Positions 1 through 9,058 of a stretch of 64,000 nucleotides of DNA are shown in pieces. Under the pieces are notes generated by a model. The model did no database searches. It was not told the origin of the DNA and worked only from the letters and a program-made list of their open reading frames with translations. The DNA comes from Pelotalea chapellei. Lineage in GTDB: Bacteria > Desulfobacterota > Desulfuromonadia > Geobacterales > Pseudopelobacteraceae. The position numbers and the translations under genes are program-made. Location of the stretch: NCBI RefSeq assembly GCF_018531195.1, contig NZ_JAHDYS010000009.1, forward strand, positions 1 through 64,000. Reading direction: 5' to 3'. The stretch's first letter is position 1; every line of letters begins with the position of its first letter.

Positions 1-70
1 CGCCATGATCAGGGACAACCGCCGCTGGAACGATAGTTTTTATGCTTTCACTTGACAGAGAACACGGTTG

Positions 71-130
71 CTCCGCGGGACTTTCTCCGGGTGCGACGAT
101 CTGACTATTTTTGAACAACCTGTATTCAAC
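71..130. repeat. Partial copy of a dispersed intergenic repeat
   Basis: This 60-base stretch, beginning ctccgcgggactttctccgg, matches the right-hand part of the complete 190-bp element at 58925-59114 with only a few differences. Only the right part is recognisable; bases 1-70 do not align obviously. It lies just upstream of the first gene and probably has no coding role. Confidence 0.75.
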
Positions 131-185
131 AATGTTTTAAGGGTTTAACATGGGTTCTAATAAAGATGGGGAGATGTGAGAATAG

Positions 186-632
186 ATGAGCAAGGTAACT
201 GAAAAGTCGCTGAAAGAAAAAGTAACTTCCATGAATATGGGAGCCTTGAGAGAGACGTTGTTCGGCATAAAGGTGGACCGCGGCCTTAAAGGGTACACCG
301 TTCAACTGGTCTACAGGGATAGCACTCCGCCTGAGACACTTTTGTCCCAAGGCTCTGCTTCGGAGGCTGATGCCTGCATCTCTGGTGTGGCCCAGACCGC
401 ACTGGTTTTCAAAGCAGTTCAAGGTACACATAAGCCTGCATTTACCCCGACGGAAATATTTGTGAAACAGGGTGGGGAGCGTTGTCCCAAATGCGCTACC
501 AGGGACATCAATCCCGGGCATATCAAAAAAACTGGCGATCTTCAGGAACAATATTACACCTGCAGTCGCTGCGAGACGAAATGGAACAACCGCTTTCGGT
601 TGGAGGGCTACGAAATCATTGATGCGGCATAA
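186..632 (+). CDS. Hypothetical protein with C-terminal zinc ribbon
   Basis: This 148-residue soluble protein has no signal peptide. The last third holds two CxxC pairs, CPKC near residue 100 and CSRC near residue 128, spaced as in a TFIIS/RPA12-like zinc ribbon, followed by a KWNNRFRL tail typical of such ribbons. The N-terminal 90 residues show no family I recognise. The ATG at 186 follows a GGGGAG box 11 bases upstream. Its last 11 bases overlap the start of the DUF454 gene, which suggests translational coupling. Nucleic-acid or protein binding through the ribbon is inference only. Confidence 0.75.
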   Translation: MSKVTEKSLKEKVTSMNMGALRETLFGIKVDRGLKGYTVQLVYRDSTPPETLLSQGSASEADACISGVAQTALVFKAVQGTHKPAFTPTEIFVKQGGERCPKCATRDINPGHIKKTGDLQEQYYTCSRCETKWNNRFRLEGYEIIDAA

Positions 633-1047
633 CCCTGTAAAGAGTGATGTGCTGCGCTGGATCTTGATCGGCATTGGCTGGATTTCCATTGCGGCAGGTA
701 TTATCGGGATTTTCCTCCCGCTCGTACCGACGGTGCCGTTCCTCCTGCTGGCACTATTCTGCTTTTCCAAAAGCTCCGAGCGCTTTCACACCTGGCTTGT
801 TGAACATAACCGGCTGGGACCGCTGGTGCGGGGTTATCTTTCCGGTGGCGGTATGCCGTTAAGAGCGAAACTGATGGCAATCGGCATGATCTGGGTCTCT
901 TTCCCTGTCTCGGTGTTTCTGTTCGTACAGGCTCTGTGGCTCAGGATAGTGCTGTTGACCATAGCGGCAGGCATTTCGTTCTACCTGCTCTGCTTGCCTG
1001 CACCCACCCCGCTTGATTCACCCGGAGAGCCAAAAATAAAAGAATGA
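622..1047 (+). CDS. DUF454 (YbaN-like) inner-membrane protein
   Basis: The 141-residue product has the DUF454/YbaN layout: a first hydrophobic helix with the family phrase GIIGIFLPLVPTVPFLLLA, a short cytoplasmic FxxSSERFHTWL segment, then two adjacent C-terminal hydrophobic segments. I place the start at the ATG at 622, which overlaps the end of the preceding gene. The frame stays open upstream to 472, but that part is out-of-frame translation of the neighbour. The biochemical function of DUF454 proteins is unknown. Confidence 0.8.
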   Translation: MRHNPVKSDVLRWILIGIGWISIAAGIIGIFLPLVPTVPFLLLALFCFSKSSERFHTWLVEHNRLGPLVRGYLSGGGMPLRAKLMAIGMIWVSFPVSVFLFVQALWLRIVLLTIAAGISFYLLCLPAPTPLDSPGEPKIKE

Positions 1048-1244
1048 TTTTCCTGCCCCAGGTCTCTTTTCCCTTTCCACACACTTTGTTTAGTTACTGA
1101 ATTCGTTTTCTCCTTCCGCGTTCGTGCCTTCCTGATCAAATTTGTGATTTTTTAAACGACTAGAGTGAGCATGGCTGGTATGATCACCGCTGCCGAAGCC
1201 TTTTTGCAATGGCGTTATTGAATAGAAACAAAGGATAGCTTTAC

Positions 1245-2477
1245 ATGAAAATTCTGCATACCTCCGATTGGCATCTGGGGCGGTCCCTGTATGGCCGCAA
1301 ACGCTTTGAGGAATTCGAGCGTTTTCTTGACTGGCTGATCGATTGCATTGAAGCCGAAGGGATTGAAGCTCTGCTGATAGCTGGAGATGTCTTTGACAAT
1401 GGCACTCCGGGCAATCGGGCCCTGGAACTCTACTACCGATTTCTATGCCGCTGCGCCGGGGCAGGCTGCCGGCATGTGGTGGTTACAGCGGGCAATCACG
1501 ATTCACCCTCTCTTCTCAATGCTCCACGAGAGGTGCTGCGCCACCTGAATGCCCATGTGATCGGCTGCATGGCCGAGGAGGCCGAAGAGGAACTGGTGGT
1601 TCTGAAGGACGCTGAGGGCAAGCCGGAGCTGATAGTCTGTGCGGTTCCCTACCTTCGCGACCGCGATATCCGCCGCGCCGAGGCGGGCGAGACCTTTGAG
1701 GACAAGGGGCGCAAGCTGGTGGAAGGGATTCGCGATCATTACCGTGAAGTTGGGGACGCGGCTGTTGCCATGTGCGCCGACCTGGGAGGAGATATTCCCA
1801 TAGTTGCCATGGGGCATCTCTTTACCTCCGGTGGCCAGACCCTGGAGGGGGATGGCGTGCGGGAGCTGTATGTGGGCACTCTCGGGCAGGTGCGGGCCGA
1901 TATATTTCCCGACTTTTTCGATTACCTGGCCTTGGGACATCTGCATGTGGCGCAGCGGGTCAGCGGCTCGGATTTCCACCGCTACTCCGGTTCTCCGCTG
2001 CCGATGAGTTTCGGCGAAGCGAGGCAACGCAAGATCGTGATCGCAGTGGATGTGGCTGTTACAGGTGTTACGGTACGCGAGATCGTTGTGCCCTGTTTTC
2101 AGCCATTGGCAACGGTGCGCGGCGATTGGAACCACATCATGGGCCGGCTTGCAGAGCTTAAAAAAGAGGGTGCTTCGGTCTGGCTTGAGATTGTCTATGA
2201 AGGAGACGAGATCATCGGAGATTTGCAGGAACGGCTGCGGGAACTGGTGGAGGGGACTTCTCTGGAGATCCTGCGGGCAAAGAACATGCGCCTGGTCGAG
2301 CAGACTCTTGGGCGGATGGCGACGGAAGAGACACTTGATGATCTCAGTATTGATGATGTCTTTGTCCGCTGCCTCGCTGCTCACGAGGTGCCCCCGGAAC
2401 AGCAGGGTGAGCTGATGACCCTCTTTCAGGAGACGGTTGCAGCTCTGCATGAAGATTTCAGCCAGGGGGAATCATGA
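1245..2477 (+). CDS. sbcD: SbcD nuclease subunit (Mre11 family)
   Basis: This is the metallophosphoesterase subunit of the SbcCD complex, which cleaves hairpin and protein-blocked DNA ends. The 410 residues carry all the expected two-metal motifs in order: TSDWHLG (residues 6-12), AGDVFDN, TAGNHDS, MGHLF and GHLH near residue 230. Length matches E. coli SbcD (about 400). The ATG at 1245 follows AAGGAT. Its stop overlaps the sbcC start by 4 bases (ATGA), so the two are almost certainly translated together. About 200 bases upstream hold no recognisable gene. Confidence 0.96.
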   Translation: MKILHTSDWHLGRSLYGRKRFEEFERFLDWLIDCIEAEGIEALLIAGDVFDNGTPGNRALELYYRFLCRCAGAGCRHVVVTAGNHDSPSLLNAPREVLRHLNAHVIGCMAEEAEEELVVLKDAEGKPELIVCAVPYLRDRDIRRAEAGETFEDKGRKLVEGIRDHYREVGDAAVAMCADLGGDIPIVAMGHLFTSGGQTLEGDGVRELYVGTLGQVRADIFPDFFDYLALGHLHVAQRVSGSDFHRYSGSPLPMSFGEARQRKIVIAVDVAVTGVTVREIVVPCFQPLATVRGDWNHIMGRLAELKKEGASVWLEIVYEGDEIIGDLQERLRELVEGTSLEILRAKNMRLVEQTLGRMATEETLDDLSIDDVFVRCLAAHEVPPEQQGELMTLFQETVAALHEDFSQGES

Positions 2478-5400
2478 AGGTCCTCCGTCTTTCGTTCAAG
2501 AATCTCAATTCCCTGGCCGGCGTATGGAATATCGATTTCAAACATCCCGACTTTGTCTCCAGCGGTATCTTCGCCATCACCGGACCGACCGGCGCAGGCA
2601 AGACAACCATCCTCGATGCAATCTGCCTGGCACTTTATGGCCAGACTCCCCGTTTGGGCAGAATCACCCAGAGCGACAATGAAATCATGTCGCGCCAGAC
2701 CGGCGAATGCTATGCCGAGGTTGAGTTCGAAACAGCCAGGGGGCGCTATCGCTGCCACTGGAGCCAGCACCGTTCGCGCAAGGCGGCTGACGGCCAGCTG
2801 CAGTCCCCCCGGCACGAGATTGCCGAGGCGGAGAGTGGGCTGATCCTGGAATCGAAGCTGAGAGCCGTAGCTGACAAGGTTGAGGAAGTCACCGGCATGG
2901 ATTTCGATCGCTTCACCCGTTCAATGCTGCTGGCCCAGGGGGGCTTTGCCGCGTTTCTGCAGGCTCGTCCCGACGAGCGCGCTCCGATTCTGGAGCAGAT
3001 CACCGGCACCGCAATCTACAGCCGGATTTCTATCAAGGTTCACGAACGTACCGCTCAGGAGCGCAACCGGCTGGCGGAGTTGCGTGCCGAGCTCGAAGGT
3101 ATTCAGCTCGTGTCGCCGGCGGAAGCAGAGGCTTTGGCGCTTGAAGAGTCTGAACTGCACCTGGCGGAAACAAAGCTGAAAGCCGCTGCCCGAGAAATCA
3201 ACGAAGCCCAATCCTGGCTGGAGCGGATAGCGATTCTTGAGGCAGAACTTCTGCAACTTGATCAGGACCGGATTTCATTTCAGGCACGCAAGGCAGCGGC
3301 TGCACCGGAGCTGGAACGGTTGGAATTGGCTGGTCGCGCTCTTAAGCTGGGTGGCGAGCATGCTCATATTCACGTGTTGCGAACGCAACAGGAGAAGGAG
3401 CAGGCCGAACTGGCGAAAGCCACGCAACGGCTCCCCCAGCTTCAGCTTGACTGGCAGGCGGCTTTCGAGGCGCTGGAGCAGGGAGAATCCCGGCTGGCAA
3501 TCGCCAGGAAAGAGCAGGCAGAGCAGGGGGAGCTGATTCGCGCTGCGCGCGAGCTTGATGTCAGGCTTGGCGAGGTCCAGGCCAGGCTGCAGGGTTTGTC
3601 GGATGATATCGAAAAAACAGGTCGGCAGAACTCCATCTACCGTTCGACACTGGCAGAATCCGATCAACGTATGAGCACCATTGCCGGGGAGTTGCAGAAG
3701 GTTGGAGCTTTTCTGGACGATCACCAGGCAGATGCCGGTTTGACCGGAGCTTTGGCCGGAATCGAACAGAGACTCAAGTTCTTGAAATCAATCGATAGTC
3801 AAGATCGCCACGTCAAGACCAGGCTGGTTTTGCAGGCAAACGTGGTGGAAGGTGCTTTGCTTACGCTGACCCAGGCAGAGGCCGCCTGGCTGGCAGCACA
3901 GCAAAGAATGTCAGAGGCTGAAGAGAGGCTTGTGGGGCAACGTGCCGCTCGTAATCTTCTGCTGCAGGGTCGTGATCTTTCTGCCTGGCGTGGGGAAGCG
4001 GAACGTCTTGCCACCCGACAGAATTCTCTGGGGGCGATGCAGGAGGCGGTGGCACGCATCAAAGAAGTCGCCCACAAGCTGACAGGGTTGAAACAGCGCA
4101 GGGGAGAACTTGAGCAGCAGCGGCTGGTCTTGACACAGCAGGAGGTATCACTGGTCGGGGAATGCGAGCTGCGCGAGCAGATTGTTCTCAAATTGCAGGA
4201 CAACGTTATTTTGCTTAACCGGGTGCGTGACCTGGAAGAAGACCGCAAGCAGCTTGTGGATGGTGCACCGTGTCCCCTGTGCGGCTCCGCTGAACATCCC
4301 TATGCTGTCGGCAACATTCCTCGTCTGGATCAGGCCGGGAAGGAGCTGGAGCTGGCTCTTGCCGAGGCCAGAAAGGTGCGGGAACAGCATGCACGGATTC
4401 AGCTGGAACTGGCTGGGGTTGTCAAGGACTTGCAGCAAGCGGGTCAGGACCGGGCGGAGCTTGAGGGGCGGCAGTTGGGTGATGGGGATTTTTGTAGTAA
4501 CGCCGCGGCTGAGTTGGGAATGATTCTCGAAGTGGGTTCTAACCCGGAGGCATGGTTACAGGTTATCCTGAAGGCGCATGAAACCTGCCAGGTGGAGTTG
4601 GTCACGCGCCGAGCTGTTATCTGTGAGGCTGAACAGAAAGAGCGGGAGGAACGCAGCGCCCAGTCGACACTGGATACTCTCAAGGATGAGCTGGCAAAGC
4701 ATGACCAGGCGCGTCTGGCAGCACGTCTGGGGCACGAATCGGCATTGTCCGAGCACGCGCGCCTGAAGGGTGAATCGGCAGCCCTTCAAGCCAATCTGGT
4801 AGAGGTGCTCTCCGAGGTTGCGGGTGAGGTTGCAGCGTATGGCTGGAATGATGTTGCTCCAGATGCCATTGAAAAACTGCTGACCGACCTGACAGGTCGC
4901 CGTGACGCCTATGTACAGCAGGTGCAGGCTCGTGAGCGTCTGGAAAAAAATCGTGCAGAGTATAGTTTTGAAATGGAAAAGCAGCAGGCATTGCTTGCTG
5001 AATCCGTAAAGCTGCTTGAGGAAGCGGAACGTCAACTGCGGGATAAGAGCGCACAGCGGGATGAATTGGTCGAGCAGCGTCTGGAACTGTATGGAGAGCG
5101 CAATCCGGATGCAGAGGAAAAACGTCTGGCCGAGGCTCTTCGACAGGCGGGCGAGCAGCGTGAAGGGGCATTGCAGGAGTATAACCGCCTTCAGGGCGAG
5201 CTTGAACGATTGAAACAGCAGATTAAAAGGGTGACAGATGCGATTGCCGAGAGAGGTGATCAGCTGTCCCGGCTGGAAGAGGATCTCTATCTGCGCCTGA
5301 ATGAGTCAGGTTTTGCAGATGAAACAGACTTTCTGCAAGCCTGCGTGCCGCAAGAACAGTTCGATGCCTTTACGCGGATGGCTGACCAGTTGCACAGGGA

Positions 5401-6160
5401 CGAGACAGCACTGCAGACCCGGCATGAGGATCGGCGACTTGCTTTGGCCGCAGAGTTGACCAGGAACTTGACTGACATGCCGCTTGCCACGGTCCGCGAG
5501 GAAAACGCAGCCGTCACGGGGCAACTGAGCGAGCTTCAGAAGGCGCTGGGCGCAGTTCATCAAAAACTGCAGCAGCATGCGGAACAGCAACGGCGCCATC
5601 AGGCCCGGCTTCAGGAAATTGAGATCCAGAAGCGGGAATGTGACCGCTGGGAGCGACTGCACAGCCTGATCGGTTCCAGTGACGGCAAAAAGTTCCGCAA
5701 TTTCGCCCAGGGACTGACCTTTGAACTGATGGTTGCTCACGCCAATCGTCAATTGCTGAAGATGAGCGACCGCTACATCCTTGTGCGTGATCGTTCAGAA
5801 CCGCTGGAATTGAACGTGATCGACAACTATCAGGCTGGGGAGATCCGCTCCACCAAAAACCTCTCCGGCGGCGAGAGTTTCATTGCAAGCCTTGCCCTCT
5901 CCCTGGGACTTTCCAGCATGGCCAGCCGTAATGTGCGTGTCGATTCGTTGTTTCTGGACGAAGGATTCGGTACATTGGATGAAGAAGCTTTGGAGACCGC
6001 ACTTGAAACCCTTTCCGGCCTGCAGCAGGATGGCAAGCTGATTGGCATCATTTCCCATGTTCATGCACTGAAAGAACGTATCGGCACCCAGATTCAGGTG
6101 GAAGCGGGCAGTGCCGGGCGCAGCAGTCTGAGTGGACCGGGGTGCAGGCAGGTTGTGTAG
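2474..6160 (+). CDS. sbcC: SbcC ATPase subunit (Rad50 family)
   Basis: This 1228-residue SMC-like ATPase is the partner of SbcD. Walker A is GPTGAGKTTILDAICLALYG near residue 38. Long Glu/Gln/Ala-rich coiled coils flank a zinc hook CPLC at residues 600-603. The ABC signature (LSGGESF) and Walker B with D-loop (SLFLDEGFGTLD) lie in the last 100 residues. The two half-ATPases would fold together at the ends of the coiled coil, with dimerisation through the hook. Length is close to the family norm (about 1050-1200). It is translationally coupled to sbcD. Confidence 0.96.
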   Translation: MKVLRLSFKNLNSLAGVWNIDFKHPDFVSSGIFAITGPTGAGKTTILDAICLALYGQTPRLGRITQSDNEIMSRQTGECYAEVEFETARGRYRCHWSQHRSRKAADGQLQSPRHEIAEAESGLILESKLRAVADKVEEVTGMDFDRFTRSMLLAQGGFAAFLQARPDERAPILEQITGTAIYSRISIKVHERTAQERNRLAELRAELEGIQLVSPAEAEALALEESELHLAETKLKAAAREINEAQSWLERIAILEAELLQLDQDRISFQARKAAAAPELERLELAGRALKLGGEHAHIHVLRTQQEKEQAELAKATQRLPQLQLDWQAAFEALEQGESRLAIARKEQAEQGELIRAARELDVRLGEVQARLQGLSDDIEKTGRQNSIYRSTLAESDQRMSTIAGELQKVGAFLDDHQADAGLTGALAGIEQRLKFLKSIDSQDRHVKTRLVLQANVVEGALLTLTQAEAAWLAAQQRMSEAEERLVGQRAARNLLLQGRDLSAWRGEAERLATRQNSLGAMQEAVARIKEVAHKLTGLKQRRGELEQQRLVLTQQEVSLVGECELREQIVLKLQDNVILLNRVRDLEEDRKQLVDGAPCPLCGSAEHPYAVGNIPRLDQAGKELELALAEARKVREQHARIQLELAGVVKDLQQAGQDRAELEGRQLGDGDFCSNAAAELGMILEVGSNPEAWLQVILKAHETCQVELVTRRAVICEAEQKEREERSAQSTLDTLKDELAKHDQARLAARLGHESALSEHARLKGESAALQANLVEVLSEVAGEVAAYGWNDVAPDAIEKLLTDLTGRRDAYVQQVQARERLEKNRAEYSFEMEKQQALLAESVKLLEEAERQLRDKSAQRDELVEQRLELYGERNPDAEEKRLAEALRQAGEQREGALQEYNRLQGELERLKQQIKRVTDAIAERGDQLSRLEEDLYLRLNESGFADETDFLQACVPQEQFDAFTRMADQLHRDETALQTRHEDRRLALAAELTRNLTDMPLATVREENAAVTGQLSELQKALGAVHQKLQQHAEQQRRHQARLQEIEIQKRECDRWERLHSLIGSSDGKKFRNFAQGLTFELMVAHANRQLLKMSDRYILVRDRSEPLELNVIDNYQAGEIRSTKNLSGGESFIASLALSLGLSSMASRNVRVDSLFLDEGFGTLDEEALETALETLSGLQQDGKLIGIISHVHALKERIGTQIQVEAGSAGRSSLSGPGCRQVV

Positions 6161-6198
6161 CAGCAATATAGTATGATTTTTGTTGAGGGAGATCCTGG

Positions 6199-6576
6199 AT
6201 GAAAACAGCAGCAGCGATAGCCGTGTTCTGTGCCGGTGGGGGATTGACCCGCTATTACCTCTCAGGGTGGATTTACAGTCTGGTTGGCCGCTCTTTTCCC
6301 TACGGCACCTTTGTTGTGAATATCATCGGGGCCTACTTCATCGGTTTGATCATGGAATTCAGTCTGCGCAGCGCGCTTATCCCGGATACTTTGCGCCTGG
6401 GATTGACGGTAGGTTTTCTGGGCGGGCTGACGACCTTCTCCACCTTCAGTTACGAGACATTCAAACTGCTGGAGGATGGCCAATTTGCCATAGCTTTTGT
6501 TAATGTTCTGGCAAGCGTGGTTGTCTGTCTGATCTTTACCTGGTTTGGAATCATAACCATTCGTTCGCTTTCATGA
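6199..6576 (+). CDS. crcB: CrcB/Fluc fluoride channel
   Basis: The 125-residue, four-helix membrane protein shows Fluc signatures: GGxxRY at the N terminus, PYGTFVVNIIGAYFIG with the conserved Asn, and GFLGGLTTFSTFSYE around the pore phenylalanines. Fluc proteins form dual-topology dimers that export fluoride. The start at 6199 has GGGAGATCC just upstream. Only 38 bases separate it from sbcC, too short for a fluoride riboswitch, and none is visible. It is followed after 21 bases by a DUF190 gene, a common pairing. Confidence 0.93.
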   Translation: MKTAAAIAVFCAGGGLTRYYLSGWIYSLVGRSFPYGTFVVNIIGAYFIGLIMEFSLRSALIPDTLRLGLTVGFLGGLTTFSTFSYETFKLLEDGQFAIAFVNVLASVVVCLIFTWFGIITIRSLS

Positions 6577-6597
6577 CCCTGACAGGAGAAGAACATA

Positions 6598-6939
6598 ATG
6601 ACTAAGCTAATCGGCGAAAATGTTTTGATGCGGATCTTTATCGGCGAGACCGATCGTCATGGCCATCAGCCGTTGTATGAAGCGCTGGTGGAACTGCTGA
6701 GAAAAGAAGGCTGTGCCGGTGCCACTGTAATCCGTGCCATTTCAGGTTTCGGAGCTCACAGCGTGTATCACACCCAGAAGCTGCTGGACCTCTCCGCTGA
6801 CCTGCCTATGATCGTGGAGGTCGTTGATACCGAAGAAAAAATAAAATCCATCATGCCACGTATAGACGAAATGATGTCAGGTGGCATGATTACATTAGAG
6901 AAGGCAACTGTCATTCGCTATACCGGCAAAGGTGATTGA
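6598..6939 (+). CDS. DUF190 family protein
   Basis: The 113-residue cytosolic protein belongs to DUF190, small PII-like ferredoxin-fold proteins. Family phrases seen are RIFIGETDRHGHQPLYEALVE and GATVIRAISGFGAHSVYHT. It starts at an ATG 6 bases after AGGAGA. DUF190 genes often follow crcB, as here, but no direct role in fluoride export is shown by the sequence; a regulatory, ligand-sensing role is inferred from the PII-like fold. Confidence 0.88.
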   Translation: MTKLIGENVLMRIFIGETDRHGHQPLYEALVELLRKEGCAGATVIRAISGFGAHSVYHTQKLLDLSADLPMIVEVVDTEEKIKSIMPRIDEMMSGGMITLEKATVIRYTGKGD

Positions 6940-7017
6940 TCAATCTGTTGAGACCTAATCGCTGCCCGGTAATGGCCAAGTTACTTCCATTCCATGGCGG
7001 CAGAAAGGAGTCACAGT

Positions 7018-8808
7018 ATGAACCATTCATTGGATCTGGCATTAATCGGCAACTGTCAGGTCGGCGCCCTGATCGATCCATCGGCTGAAATAGTCTGGTA
7101 CTGTTTGCCCCGCTTCGATGGCGACCCGACCTTTTGCTCATTGCTGCATGAACACACTGTCGGAGAGGGCAAAGGCTACTGTGCCATCGAGCTTGTGGAC
7201 CAGATCGAGGCGACACAGAGCTATCTCCCCAACTCGGCCGTTCTGGTTACGCGACTAACCGATGCCCAGGGGGCGGTTGTGGAGATCACCGACTTTTGTC
7301 CCCGCTTTCATCACCACGGGCGAGTGTTCAACCCGATGATGCTGGTCAGGCAGGTTCACCGGGTGCAGGGCAATCCCCGCATCCGCCTCCTGGTCCGGCC
7401 AACATATGATTATGGACGCGAGCAGTGCAGTTTCACCCACGGCAGTCATCATATCCGCTATGTATCCCCCGGATCGGTGCTGCGCCTGACGACCAACGCC
7501 TCCATCACCGCCATTCTGCAGGAACTGCCCTTCTTTCTGGAGGACCGCCTGACCCTCATGTTCGGCCCCGACGAGATCATCCCGGAGGCTCTTCCTGAGA
7601 TGACGCGGAGATTTTTGGATGAAACCCTGTCGTACTGGCATGAATGGGTGCGCGATCTGGCCATTCCCTTCGATTGGCAGGATGAAGTCATTCGTGCCGC
7701 CATCACACTGAAACTCAATACGTTTGACGATACCGGCGCTATTATCGCCGCCATGACAACATCGATACCGGAAGCTTCGGATTCGGGACGCAACTGGGAT
7801 TACCGTTTTTGCTGGCTGCGTGATTCGTATTTTGTGGTGAATGCCTTGAACCGGCTCGGTACCACCCACACCATGGAGCACTATCTCAACTATCTGGTTA
7901 ATGTGGTTGCCGCGGCCCCCGGCGGAATTCTTCAACCGGTCTACGGCATCGATGGCAGGGCGCATATCGAGGAAAAGAAGGTTGATACCCTTGCCGGATA
8001 CCGTGGCATGGGGCCGGTTCAGGTTGGTAATCAGGCCTACGAACAGATCCAGCATGACGTCTATGGTTCGGCAATTCTGGCAGTGACCCACGTTTTTTTT
8101 GACCGGCGGCTTGTACAGCGGGGGGACACGACATTGTTCACTCGCCTTGAAACGCTGGGAGAACTTGCCATTCTGGTTCATGATCAGCCGGATGCAGGTC
8201 TGTGGGAGCTGCGCGGCACCAAACGGGTGCATACCTTCTCCAGCATCATGTGCTGGGCGGCTTGTGATCGTCTTGCCAGAATCGCAGCCAGGCTTAAACT
8301 TCCGGAACGTGTCACCTACTGGAGCGCTCAGGCCGATCATATCCATGCCACCATATGCAGCCGCGGCTGGAATGATGAAAAGAAAGCCTTTACTGCAGCC
8401 TTCGAGGGGGACAGCCTGGATGCAAGTCTGTTACTGATGCACGACGTCGGTTTCCTTGCAGCGGACGATCCGCGCTTTGCTTCGACAGTCGCTGCCATAG
8501 AAAGAGAGTTGCGGCACGGGGACTATATCTTTCGCTATGTCGAGGAAGATGATTTCGGCACCCCCAAAAATGCATTCATCGTCTGCACCTACTGGTATAT
8601 CTATGCCCTGGTGGCACTTGGCCGCAATGACGAAGCGCGCCTGCTGTTCGAGAACCTGTTGAAACGGCATAACCGGCACGGATTGATGGCGGAACATGTT
8701 GATGTACAGACCGGTGAGCAGTGGGGGAACTTTGTCCAGACCTACAGCATGGTCGGCCTGATAAATTCGGCCCTTCGGTTGAGCAGGCGCTGGGACTCAG
8801 CGTTTTAG
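7018..8808 (+). CDS. Glycoside hydrolase family 15 protein
   Basis: This 596-residue cytosolic protein resembles bacterial GH15 glucoamylase/trehalase-type enzymes. The N-terminal domain opens LALIGNCQVGALIDPSAEIVWYCLPRFDGDP, the usual beta-sandwich start of this group (shown in two runs: LALIGNCQVGALID and WYCLPRFDGDP). The (alpha/alpha)6 barrel carries NWDYRFCWLRDSYF around residue 258. The start at 7018 is chosen because GAAAGGAG lies 7 bases upstream; eight more in-frame codons exist upstream without a ribosome site. The substrate (alpha-glucan or trehalose) cannot be told. The gene stands alone. Confidence 0.88.
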   Translation: MNHSLDLALIGNCQVGALIDPSAEIVWYCLPRFDGDPTFCSLLHEHTVGEGKGYCAIELVDQIEATQSYLPNSAVLVTRLTDAQGAVVEITDFCPRFHHHGRVFNPMMLVRQVHRVQGNPRIRLLVRPTYDYGREQCSFTHGSHHIRYVSPGSVLRLTTNASITAILQELPFFLEDRLTLMFGPDEIIPEALPEMTRRFLDETLSYWHEWVRDLAIPFDWQDEVIRAAITLKLNTFDDTGAIIAAMTTSIPEASDSGRNWDYRFCWLRDSYFVVNALNRLGTTHTMEHYLNYLVNVVAAAPGGILQPVYGIDGRAHIEEKKVDTLAGYRGMGPVQVGNQAYEQIQHDVYGSAILAVTHVFFDRRLVQRGDTTLFTRLETLGELAILVHDQPDAGLWELRGTKRVHTFSSIMCWAACDRLARIAARLKLPERVTYWSAQADHIHATICSRGWNDEKKAFTAAFEGDSLDASLLLMHDVGFLAADDPRFASTVAAIERELRHGDYIFRYVEEDDFGTPKNAFIVCTYWYIYALVALGRNDEARLLFENLLKRHNRHGLMAEHVDVQTGEQWGNFVQTYSMVGLINSALRLSRRWDSAF

Positions 8809-8865
8809 ATGCGCCAATCCCTTATGTAAGCCGGCGAAGCCGGAACCAAACAAGAAAAGTCAAAG

Positions 8866-8972
8866 GCAATGGAACGCGGATCAAATCTGATTTAAGCGGA
8901 TTTTCGCGGATAAAGAAAACAAAAATAAAAGTTTGAAAATTGCGTAAATCCGCTCAATCCGCGTTCTATTGC
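8866..8972. repeat. Small MITE-like element with 16-bp terminal inverted repeats
   Basis: The ends gcaatggaacgcggat (8866-8881) and the reverse complement of gcaatagaacgcggat (8957-8972) differ at one position. Inside are further gcggatt words. The element fills the gap between the GH15 gene and nhaA and has no coding capacity. A hairpin gccggcgaagccgg lies just before it at about 8830-8843. Confidence 0.6.
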
Positions 8973-9058
8973 AGTTAGATATGCTCAAATTTTGTAAAAT
9001 CTCAAGTTGTAAGAGACTAATAGCCTGAAATGAATACTTTAGATATCTGGAGTGGGTG

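Noticed and set aside
126-770. 214-codon minus-strand ORF over the first two genes
   Set aside because: It is antisense to two genes with recognisable families and has no ribosome site or protein-like motifs.
1503-2450. 315-codon minus-strand ORF inside sbcD
   Set aside because: Mirror frame of a high-GC coding gene; sbcD has all catalytic motifs.
6161-6198. Fluoride riboswitch ahead of crcB
   Set aside because: The gap is only 38 bases and shows no conserved aptamer.
7255-8346. 363-codon minus-strand ORF inside the GH15 gene
   Set aside because: Antisense shadow; the plus strand shows GH15 motifs throughout.
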